NCBI GenBank assembly: GCA_900404475.1
Contig: OUQQ01000408.1
Span: 12,850 to 31,348 of the forward strand
DNA length: 18,499 bases
Source: Spongospora subterranea
Taxonomy: Eukaryota; Endomyxa; Phytomyxea; Plasmodiophorida; Plasmodiophoridae
Reading direction: 5' to 3'
In this document: positions 1 to 9,595 of the stretch, in pieces
How positions within the stretch are numbered: position 1 is the stretch's first letter
Layout: each line of letters starts with the position of its first letter
The notes under the pieces: model-generated
The model's input: the letters and a program-made list of their open reading frames with translations, nothing else
What the model was told of the DNA's origin: nothing
The model's database searches: none
Position numbers and translations under genes: made by a program

Positions 1-434
1 GAGCGATAACGATGACCTGTTCCATCAACATAAACGCAAACGCAATCTGCAGAGGTCGGATCGATATCGGCCCGATTCACTGTGATTGATTTGGACGATC
101 GCGACTGCAAATAAATGGCAATTTCCCTCTGAATTGCACGGCACGAATAATCTCCATAAAACGCCTTGGGATGTAATATACGTTCTGCGTTGGGCCAATC
201 ATTCCCAACGCTACGAAGTGTTGGAAGATTCGTGACGATATTGATTGAATATACCAATTGCAAATTCAGTGTCGATTTCAGCAGTCGTTCGGTCATGTCG
301 CAAGACGATTGACCTTGAGGATATTGCCGGAAGAGGGTAACGCCGATCTGAATGAGTTTCGTCGAGCTGTTGTCCGACTTAATGCGCCTTGAAACCGCTG
401 GCGTCAAGTTCTCCCCCAACCCATAATCAGCCAG
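1..434 (-). CDS. Unrecognised protein, internal/3' exon, truncated by left window edge
   Basis: Reading the minus strand, a frame stays open from an AG acceptor just upstream of 434 to position 1, about 144 codons without a stop. It has ordinary protein-like composition, with stretches such as ADYGLGENLTPAVSRRIKSD, RLLKSTLNLQLVY and VTNLPTLRSVGNDWP. No family is recognised. The frame has no start and no end in the window. A probable preceding exon lies at about 531-475 (minus), reading FAVDWIDE, joined by a 40-nt GT-AG intron at 435-474 in phase 0. A further open stretch at about 751-577 (minus; GGRFATTLLVNS onward) may be a still earlier exon, but I could not connect it in frame. The gene is divergent from the ankyrin gene. 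Alternatives are a decayed gene or mobile-element remnant, since a partial inverted copy lies nearby. Confidence 0.45.
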   Translation of the reverse strand, partial: MADYGLGENLTPAVSRRIKSDNSSTKLIQIGVTLFRQYPQGQSSCDMTERLLKSTLNLQLVYSINIVTNLPTLRSVGNDWPNAERILHPKAFYGDYSCRAIQREIAIYLQSRSSKSITVNRADIDPTSADCVCVYVDGTGHRYR

Positions 435-644
435 CTAGCTCTTGGTCGATGTTCCTGTACACACTATTCTCAACTTCATCGATCCAGTCGACAGCAAACC
501 CAGTGCTGACAAATTTCAGACTCGATGGTGTTCAGCAGATCATGGTACGTTCTGATCTTATTCGTTGTGATATCAGCTGACTTACTGAAATGAATTGCTT
601 CAGTAGGAGGTGCAAACAAGCGTCCATCGTTTACAAACCGGTAA

Positions 645-723
645 GCCGAACCGACTGCTGAAATCGCTCCTGAATTTACCAACAATGTCGTTGCGAATCT
701 TCCACCACTTCGTGAGCTTTGGA
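645..723 (+). pseudogene. Diverged inverted copy of part of the left-edge gene
   Basis: The plus strand here resembles the minus-strand coding sequence of 213-297. Both start with a block of the form CGACTGCTGAAATCG. After a gap of about 13 nt, both carry a block reading GCGAATCTTCCACCACTTCGT here and ACGAATCTTCCAACACTTCGT in the partner. In protein terms RLLKS.LNL and V.NLP.LR are shared, but the indel length is not a multiple of three, so the two blocks fall in different frames. That marks this copy as a broken fragment. The two copies are in inverted orientation about 350 bp apart. Whether this arose by gene duplication or from a mobile element cannot be told from the window. Confidence 0.5.
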
Positions 724-1075
724 GGTTCAATATCTTCCCATCATCAGTCTAAACTATCGCCACTTGACCGGGTGACTGTTGACCATGGTACACTATACTG
801 TACGTAAACGATTTGATTGGACAGGGCAAGCGGGTTGCGCACATGACGTGTTACGTTTTACCAACCCAACTGTGTCGGGTTACACCGTGAAGAGTGCGTG
901 AAGTGTACCCTGAACACGACTGTAGTTGGAGTGGTGTTCAGTGTTGGAGGGGGTCACTCTTCCTGTGTGTGTCTGTTACCTCCCCCATAGTCGTTGTTCC
1001 TCTCGTGCTCATTGCCATTGTGTCTCTGCGATAATCATCGGCCACTCCTTCCCCATCTGCATCGTCAAGTCGACC
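724..1075. promoter_or_regulatory. Upstream region of the ankyrin gene
   Basis: This stretch of about 350 bp separates the left-edge gene region (minus) from the ankyrin gene (plus) and should hold divergent promoters. No convincing TATA box, repeat or RNA gene was seen. An open frame runs from 926 into the ankyrin gene, but its codons before 1076 are Cys- and Pro-rich and look like 5' UTR (for example the GTGTGTGTCTGTTACC stretch). I therefore place the start at the ATG at 1076. Confidence 0.35.
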
Positions 1076-2439
1076 ATGGCGGCAATCGAACCCACGTCGG
1101 AGCTGGGCGCCGGAACGGCCGAGGGACGGGAAACCTTCACCATGGAGGAGCTCGACCGTCGAATGAAGAGCTTGCTGGAGGTGCAGAAACAGCTTGCCGT
1201 TAGGGACCCTCGTGAGGAAATTGGTACAGCAATTCTTCTCGATCGTGCACATAAAGTTCAGCAGATTCTGGAGGTATGCAAACTTCATTACTCTAAATTT
1301 TTGCTGAAGAATATTATTCGTTCATGATAAACTCTAATCTTGTGCTAATTTTGCATGCAGGCCCATCCAGAACTTTCAGCTGATTACACGCCGAAGATGC
1401 TGTTTTCATCAGCTCTGAGTGGAAAACCAAACATTCTCAAATTAGCGATATCCATGGGTGCTGATATCAATACGCCAGCCAAGGACGGAATGCCCACTCT
1501 TGTTGCAGCCTGCAGGACCAGAAGTACCACAAATCCTGGTATGCCTCCTCAATTTGAAAATTTTTATTTCGAAGATTCAAAGTTCAAATTGGTAGAAATT
1601 TGGGCGGCTTTACTAGAACATGGTGTTGACCTAACCGTCGGAGATGGCCATTTTTCTCCATTGCAAAAAGCCATTAACAATGAGGATCCAGACCTCATCA
1701 AAGCTTTGATAGCTCACGGTGTCGATCCCAACCAAGCCGACGACAAGGGCACTCCGCTGTACTTCTCGCTTCACATGAATTGCATTACTTCTTTCAACAC
1801 TTTACTTGAATGTAAAGCTGACCCCAACATTCCCCACAGAGGACAGACTCTTCTTCACTACATTCCTCAACATAGGGAAATCAAGGTGCGATGGGCAATA
1901 GTCGTGCTGTTATGCAACCTGCTGCTAAGCTTTTCGACAGGAAGGTGTCGCTGTCACTGAGGCATTATTAGCAGCTGGCGCCTCGATCGATGCACCAGAT
2001 CGTAAAGGATTGACCCCTTTCCTCGTTGCGGTTTCCTATGGCCGTCTAGATTTGATGAAAACATTAACTTCGCGAGGTGCCAGCATGAGCTCTGTAGACA
2101 GTTCTGGAGGCAATGCTGCCTGGGTATTTGTGAACAGTGCTGTTGGCATTCACCATCCAGAATGTATTAAATGGTTACTGGAACAAGGAGTCGAAATCAA
2201 CCAGAAGGTTGGGCTAAAAGACTGTGGGCTTCTCGTCGAATACAGTGACACGTCTATAGGTTGGAAAATACGAGACACCTGTATCCCGCCTCCAAAAATT
2301 CGTGGCCGGCGTTACCGACAGCGATGTTTATACAACCGTCGCCAGCATTTTCAAAGAATTCGGTGCTCGATTCGAAGACGACAACGACGAAGATGCTGAC
2401 GATGATACAAGCGGTAAAGGCGAGGCTACTGAACAATAG
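1076..2439 (+). CDS. Ankyrin-repeat protein, 389 aa, four exons
   Basis: Exons are 1076-1273, 1361-1885, 1941-2207 and 2260-2439, separated by GT-AG introns of 87, 55 and 52 nt, all in phase 0. The joined frame gives 389 residues. The N-terminal ~60 residues are charged and helical. Most of the rest is ankyrin repeats with typical turns: SMGADINTPAKDGMPTLVAA, EHGVDLTVGDGHFSPLQKAI, AHGVDPNQADDKGTPLYFSL, ECKADPNIPHRGQTLLHYI, AAGASIDAPDRKGLTPFLVA and EQGVEINQ. The C-terminus is a short acidic tail (EDDNDEDADDD). There is no signal peptide or membrane segment, so it is probably a cytosolic or nuclear scaffold. Ankyrin repeats bind proteins but do not identify a pathway. The start is the first ATG that keeps the frame without the odd upstream codons. 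The gene points the same way as DUS4, whose start lies 148 bp downstream. Confidence 0.88.
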
Positions 2440-2587
2440 GCGAATATTAAGCCCTGGATTATGAATACACGTTGCTGTTATTTTGGATCTCACCGTAATT
2501 GGCCAACGCTGACGCTGGTTGTGATGCGTTACGGGGTGAGAGTGCGAGTCGGACTGCGTAGAGTTGAATTGGTGTTGGCAAAGGGCG

Positions 2588-3839
2588 ATGATGCCAATCC
2601 ATGACCATGTCCCGTATTGCAATGAGACCAGAGCCCGTCTTCGCCATATATTCGGCCTGACCTGTTCCCAACCTGATGGTCAAGGCCAGATCCCATACGT
2701 CTCTATATCAGCCCCGATGGTTCGATATTCCAAGGTAATCGGGGTGGCGCCAATATCCTGTCATAGTAATCGGTATCGCTGACGACCCTGAACCATGCAG
2801 CTCCCTTTCCGGCTATTAATGCGAAAGTCGGGATGGTTCATATTGACATTGATCGTGAACACAACGGGTGTTGATTGCTAATTGATAATCAGATATGGCT
2901 GTGAAGTCTGTTATACCCCAATGATCATCGCCGATGCGTTCAATCGATCCGAGGCGTCTCGCGATTCCGACTTCAGCACGTGTCCGGACGATTCCCCATT
3001 GGTCGTACAGTTCGCCGCCAATTCCGCCGACGAGTTCGCCGCCGCTTCCGACAAGGTCTCCATGAACGGGATCGCGATCGTCGATCTGAACTGCGGTTGT
3101 CCTCAGTCGTGGGCAATGCAGGAAGGGTGTGCTTCACAGTCATCATCATTATCATCTTGTCGTCGCTGATATCGTCCATCGTTTCCCAGTTTAGGGGCGG
3201 CACTCAGCTCCAATCCCGACCTGGTTGCCGAGATGGTCGCCGCCGTCCGTCGATACGCTCCAGGGCTCCACGTCGCCGTCAAGATCCGCCTCTATCGCGA
3301 CATGGACCAAACCTTTCGTCTGATCCGCCAGGCGGAACACGCTGGAGTTGCATTCATAACCGTTCACGGGAGAACCGCCGCTGAAAAGACGCGAATTCCT
3401 GTTCGTATCGATGAAATTCGCCGAATCAAAGGTGGTCGATCTCCCATATTCGTTCATCGATCTGTCTCTCATATTTGCAGAGTTCGCTCAAGTCCCGATC
3501 GTGGCCAATGGCGACATGTTCAGGCCCGACGATATCAGGGAGATGGTGCAGAGGACCGGGGTCGACGGCGTCATGTGCGCTCGTGGGATATTGGCCAATC
3601 CGGCCCTGTTCGTCGGGGCCCATCAGGTCCCACTGCAGTGCGCCATCGACTACCTGCGCCTGGCTCTGGAGTACGGCGGCACGTTCTTCATCCACATCCA
3701 CCACATCATGTACATGATCGACCGGTACATAGCGCCATACGAACGGCGAATACTGCACAGCCTACAGTCGCTCACTGGCGTCGTTGATTTCTTCTATGAA
3801 CGGGGCTGGATCAGCCACGATTGGCTCCAAAATAAATAA
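2588..3839 (+). CDS. DUS4: tRNA-dihydrouridine synthase, DUS4 type, 335 aa, five exons
   Basis: Exons are 2588-2734, 2801-2826 (only 26 nt), 2893-3126, 3190-3431 and 3481-3839, with introns of 66, 66, 63 and 49 nt. The joined frame gives 335 residues. Dus enzymes are FMN- and NAD(P)H-dependent and reduce specific uridines in the tRNA D-loop; Dus4 acts at positions 20a/20b. Visible family signatures are ISAPMVRYSK near residues 40-49, YGCEVCYTPMIIADAF at 59-74, NCGCPQSWAMQEG with the catalytic Cys at about 127, a Lys in VKIRL near 167, ITVHGRT near 192-198, VPIVANGD near 221-228, and GVDGVMCARGILANPALF near 243-260. The pattern matches eukaryotic DUS4 better than DUS1, DUS2 or DUS3. The start is uncertain: 2588 and 2591 are the only in-frame ATGs after a stop at 2537. 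An AATAAA overlaps the stop codon region at 3831-3836 and may be the poly(A) signal. Confidence 0.93.
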
Positions 3840-3905
3840 ACTCGCGTTTGTTCACGATGAAACTGACGTGTTGGTCGAGGGTTCCGTCATCGTGACGACC
3901 ATGGG

Positions 3906-5614
3906 CTATATGGGTTTATTGTCGCTAAATGCTGTCGATGGTTTCTGCAACAGGTGCAGCGCCTCCACGATCTTAACCAGCTTGGTGTTGTCGTGCTGCT
4001 GGGGCGTCAGGAGCGGCGGTTTCCCGGCCCCGATCGACACGGTCGTGGACGGCGTCCTCAGGCGCTCGAGCAGGCGCGTCTTCTCGTCGATCTGGGCCGC
4101 GATCAGGTGGCGATGCGGACGGCGCTTCCCCAGGCCCACGTCCGATCGCAGCTCCTTCTGCATCCGCCTGATATCGGCGTCGAGCACGGCGGCGATCTCC
4201 TGGGCCGCGATCACCGGTTTCCTCTTTACTTTCACCTTCCTGACGCGCCGCCACGCCATCTCCAGCAATTGCTGCAACAGCTCCTTCATCCCGTCGTTCT
4301 TGGCCGTCAGCTCGGCGATCTCGCTCGATCGCAGTTCCAGCTGCGCGCGAACCTCGCCGACCTCGACGTGTTCCTGGCCGACCCGTTCGACGGCGTGGTC
4401 GCGTTCCTGGGCGGCCGTTTGCCGTTCGCCCTCCAGCGATCGGATCGTAGTTTGCGCTATCCGAACGGCGTCCTCCAATGTCGCCACCTTCCCGGAACTG
4501 GACCCCATCTCGACCTACATCACCACAATTATCGCCACGTATATCGCGCCATCCCATCCGAACTCACCTGAACTCGGTGCAGTTCGTTTTCCAGCCGCGT
4601 CTTCTCCGCTTTCACCGCCGATCTCGACGCTTTCGTCGCCCTGAGTTTGTCGTCGAGGTCGGCGCGAGCTCGTTCCGCCTGGGCCAATTGGGCCGACAGA
4701 TGCTCGTTCTCCTCCTGCAGACGATATCGCGCCCGCTCCTGATCCGCCACCTGTTGCCGGGCCCGATCCAGGTCCGCCTTCACCGTCTCCATCTCGCCCG
4801 CCATCGTCCCGATCGTGCTCTGATCGATCTCCCGTCGCTGTCGGACGCCGACCAGCTCCCCTTGGCACCGTCTCGACTCCTCCAGCTCCCTCGTCAGGGA
4901 ACTGCACCTTTCGGTCAGCGATACGATTTGATCTCTCAGCGCTGGCACAGCCGCAAAATCAGATAAAAACCATCGACGACAACGCGAAATCGTACCGGTT
5001 TGTTCCGCTTCATTCTGAGCTCGTTCCGCTTTATCCAGCGCCTCCTTGACCTGATCGTCGGCCTTCCTCCTGTTCAGCTCTTGCCGTTCCCGTTCTAACC
5101 TGATCTGCAGGTCCCTGCCCCGTTCCATCGCCGTCCCATGCGCCAACCGCACCTGGTACAGCTCCTGTTTGAGCTTGGCCTCGGCCTGGCGATAGTGTTC
5201 CACCTGGGCCTGGGCCTTTGTCAGGCTCGCTCGCAGGTCGTCGCCGGTCTTGACCAGGCCGGGTACGACCTCTTTCGTGACGTGCTGCAACTCCATCTCG
5301 ACGTGATCGGTGTGACGTCGCGCGGCTTCATGAGCGCCTCGCCATCGCTGCAATTCGCCCCGAAGCCCTTTGACGGCGTCCATCGACGTCCTGAGCTGTT
5401 CCTCCTTGCGGTCGGCGTCCATGGCCAGTCCCTGGCATTTCAGCCGCGCCTGGTCCCGTTCGCCCTCTGCGACCTGCAGGGCGCGGCCGGCCATGGCCAG
5501 CGCCTTCGACGCCTCGGCCCGCTCCGACTCGAGTTTCGCATGGAGATCGGTGTGCGCTAAACGCAACGAGACCAGATCGTTATTGTCGTTGGGACCATCA
5601 AATCGCCTTCTCAT
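3906..5614 (-). CDS. Long coiled-coil protein, 533 aa, three exons
   Basis: Minus-strand exons are 5614-4996, 4941-4568 and 4514-3906. Introns are 4942-4995 (54 nt) and 4515-4567 (53 nt). The first intron has a length divisible by three and no stop, so it could be misread as coding. Skipping it removes a Trp/Phe-rich break (RCRRWFLSDF) in an otherwise heptad-like run, which supports the splice. The protein starts at an ATG and is almost wholly alpha-helical, rich in Glu, Arg, Ala, Gln and Leu (for example RARQQVADQERARYRLQEEN). No enzymatic motif, signal peptide or membrane segment was seen. The C-terminus (KPPLLTPQQHDNTKLVKIVE) leaves the coiled coil. No specific family was recognised; centrosomal, axonemal or tethering coiled-coil proteins all look like this. 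It converges on DUS4, with 66 bp between the stop codons. Confidence 0.8.
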
Positions 5615-5782
5615 GTGGAACTACTTGTAAAACAGGGGAATGACACAGTACTCGAATCGATCGGCGTATCCGCCCGTCGATGGACACGAGGGAGATTTTT
5701 TTCTGTTGTTTGTTTTGTCGCCCGTTTATATCTATATTGATTGGATTTTAGGGGATTTGTGTTGATTGGCGATGACGCCGGA

Positions 5783-7027
5783 TTAGACGATCGGTTCGGG
5801 ATGAAATCGATCGATGCCGATCCAGATCGATTTCCTCAGGGCGGTGACCACGATCCATTCGTCGAACCGTTTCAGGCGATATTCCCCTTGGGCGTTCCGG
5901 ATCGGGTTCCCGTCGCCATCGCTCACGATAATGGGCCGCCCGCGCTGGTCGGTGTCGATCCGCCCCGGGCAGGTCTCGCTCCTCACTTTGACGTTGATGT
6001 TGATGATGCCTTTCAGCATGATATCCCCAGATCGAACGCCGGCGATCCCCCCATCGTCGCTAAAATCGAACAGGATCTCGTCGCGAATCGCCAATTTCCT
6101 CGTCTCCGATGGTCGTGGAACAACTCGTTCGTTCTCCAGAACCCATTCGCGGGGTGATGTCAAGGCCAATATCTGGCGACCTCCAGATACATGAATGGTC
6201 AGCTGGAGCCCATTCAAGACCGCTTTGGAGATCGTGATCTGGGGGGGTTTTGCCGATATCCGCCGCAATACGCGTTCGGCGATGGGATTGACGACATCGG
6301 CAGAGAACTCATAGCGCGTCGATGATTTGGTCAACAATTGGACAACATTGGACAACGATAAACCCTTTCTCTCAATCATTGACGACCGAATCTCACCGAT
6401 AATTCCCTCATCTTCCCCTGTTCCATCCTGAACTGGACCGTGTTTCCCGTCGTCATCGCCATTCGCCACTTCCCCGGCACCTTCCCCGGGGCGTCGTTCG
6501 CCAGGTCTCGGCGGCGACATCACCGGGTCTTGACCATCGCCCTGGACGATCTCGGCGCCATTCGGTTTTTGTTCGGGATCAACTAACGGCCACCATGATC
6601 TCGTCTGGCGCAATGTGATTTGGTCTGGGTTTGGCTCTGTAATCGGCCGAGGTCGTGGCCGTTTCTCCCTGGCCATTGCCGATAGGAAATCCTTATACGC
6701 TTGCAGCCAGCGTAGGCGAATACTCCCCAACATCCCACGTAGTTCCCCGTCTACGCTGGCGATCACGCGAACGCCAACCACTCGATCTCGTCCGCCGCTC
6801 CCGAGAATCGCCAGATCGGGTTGGACAATCTCAACCACCGACCCATCCGGGATCGAGAAAAACTCAAGGTTGGATCTGAGACAGCAAACGGGCTGCCGAC
6901 GGCGACACATGATGACGGCGGCTGCATCGGCGGCGACAACGTATCGCTCACCGTATGATAAGGGACGAGGCGATGCCGATCGAAGAAGGGGGCGCCGTTC
7001 GTCCGCCTCGGTATCATCGTCGTCCAT
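5783..7027 (-). CDS. Unrecognised 414-aa protein with an N-terminal acidic dileucine motif
   Basis: A single open frame of 414 codons runs from the ATG at 7027 to a stop at 5783. A GTG 18 nt upstream is also in frame, but the ATG is preferred for a nuclear gene. The N-terminus is DDDDTEADERRPLLRS; ERRPLL fits the [DE]XXXL[LI] adaptor-binding signal that sends proteins to lysosomes or vacuoles. No clear membrane span was seen, so that signal may be fortuitous. A low-complexity Pro/Gly/Asp linker occupies roughly residues 135-220. The C-terminal ~190 residues look folded and beta-rich (for example SADVVNPIAERVLRRIS and DIMLKGIININVKVRS), with a Gly/Asp turn (VSDGDGNPI). No family was recognised. 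A GTGAGC donor-like site lies near the start, but using it breaks the frame, so I treat the gene as one exon. Undetected in-frame introns remain possible. Confidence 0.62.
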   Translation of the reverse strand: MDDDDTEADERRPLLRSASPRPLSYGERYVVAADAAAVIMCRRRQPVCCLRSNLEFFSIPDGSVVEIVQPDLAILGSGGRDRVVGVRVIASVDGELRGMLGSIRLRWLQAYKDFLSAMAREKRPRPRPITEPNPDQITLRQTRSWWPLVDPEQKPNGAEIVQGDGQDPVMSPPRPGERRPGEGAGEVANGDDDGKHGPVQDGTGEDEGIIGEIRSSMIERKGLSLSNVVQLLTKSSTRYEFSADVVNPIAERVLRRISAKPPQITISKAVLNGLQLTIHVSGGRQILALTSPREWVLENERVVPRPSETRKLAIRDEILFDFSDDGGIAGVRSGDIMLKGIININVKVRSETCPGRIDTDQRGRPIIVSDGDGNPIRNAQGEYRLKRFDEWIVVTALRKSIWIGIDRFHPEPIV

Positions 7028-7531
7028 CAGCCGCGTTATCAGCACAACACGTTCGGCTGAAACTGATCAGCGGAGGTACTCCCTGGTCGATCCTGGGCCC
7101 AGTCTCAACAGGTCCATTCTCTGATCGGGAATTGGTTGTAGAATCGTCATGTGAACGGGTCTCTCGCGTCCTCACCCTCGATCGACGTCAGCTATCTCCT
7201 GACACTCGGGCAAGGGTGAAACACATGGGGAATTGTTCAAGAATGTGACGCTATTCAGCAAATCCCCTCTGTTGCAAACGACTGTTTGAAGATTATGATC
7301 CAATTGAAGCCATTTTCTTCAAAAGCCAGCCAATTAATTACTATTGGGCCCTGCTCGGTCAAGGACAGACCAAGGTCTCGCTCTTCGGTTGTCGAAACAA
7401 ATAAAATGGCATGCCAGAGCATTGAAAGGATTGCAGGTTTGATCAAACATATATCAGTGAGAATCAGATATATGGAGCTGGTAAAGTGAGGGCACCTCGG
7501 GCGCTAGTTAACTGATCACTTGTATTTGAAT
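7028..7531. other. Gap between the unknown gene and TTLL1, with a weak minus-strand ORF
   Basis: These 504 bp separate the ATG at 7027 (minus) from the TTLL1 stop at 7532 and should hold the promoter of the 5783-7027 gene and the 3' UTR of TTLL1. A minus-strand frame from an ATG at 7422 to a stop at 7255 would encode 55 residues starting MLWHAILFVSTTEERDL. It has a hydrophobic start but no family resemblance, and it may be chance or an upstream exon. A second minus-strand open stretch near 7230-7170, ending at a GGGTGAGG donor-like site, is also seen. Neither can be joined to the downstream gene with confidence. No repeat or RNA gene was recognised. Confidence 0.3.
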
Positions 7532-9262
<1,731 letters not shown>

Positions 9263-9595
9263 GCCGCTCGCCGGGCCCAACCAAAACCCTTAAAGCGATC
9301 ACCTCATCTCCAACGCCGCCAACTACACATTCTAACACCCTTTACCCTGTGATCATCAGCAATGCACCACTGGACCTTCACTACAACTGTACTGCACTGT
9401 CACCACCTCACACAGACTCAGACATGCAAATGCAAGGGTCCCTCTGATCACCAGCCCCGTACTGCACTGCCACAAGTGTAACATCACCAGGTCATCCACC
9501 ACCCTGCACAGACACGCAACGAACCAGGAGACTGCACAGGCCGACCAACCACACATCACCCGGGATCAAATCAATAATAGAGTTATCATTGTTTA
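9263..9595. promoter_or_regulatory. Spacer between ARF-GEF 3' end and TTLL1 start, C/A-rich with imperfect repeats
   Basis: This stretch of 333 bp contains no supportable gene. It must hold the TTLL1 promoter and the 3' UTR of the ARF-GEF. The plus strand from about 9300 to 9570 is strikingly C- and A-rich. The 11-mer GTACTGCACTG occurs at 9389-9399 and 9459-9469, and GATCATCAGC at 9351-9360 resembles GATCACCAGC at 9446-9455. These look like a diverged tandem duplication. A minus-strand frame at 9559-9356 is open but Cys/Val-rich and looks like an artefact of the skewed composition. Confidence 0.35.

Noticed and set aside
610..807. Plus-strand frame reading TGKPNRLLKSLLNLP and onward as an intact gene
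   Set aside because: Similarity to the left-edge gene switches frame inside it, so it is better explained as a broken copy than as a real small gene.
3784..4644. Plus-strand open frame of 286 codons, with further plus-strand frames at 3954-4571 and 4478-4966
   Set aside because: They lie antisense to the coiled-coil gene and arise from its GC-rich codon pattern. They are Ser/Arg/Pro-rich, show no family features, and overlap a better-supported spliced gene.
5741..6157. Plus-strand frame of 138 codons and the neighbouring 6615-7124 frame
   Set aside because: Both are shadows of the 414-residue minus-strand gene in a GC-rich stretch, with no motif or splice support.
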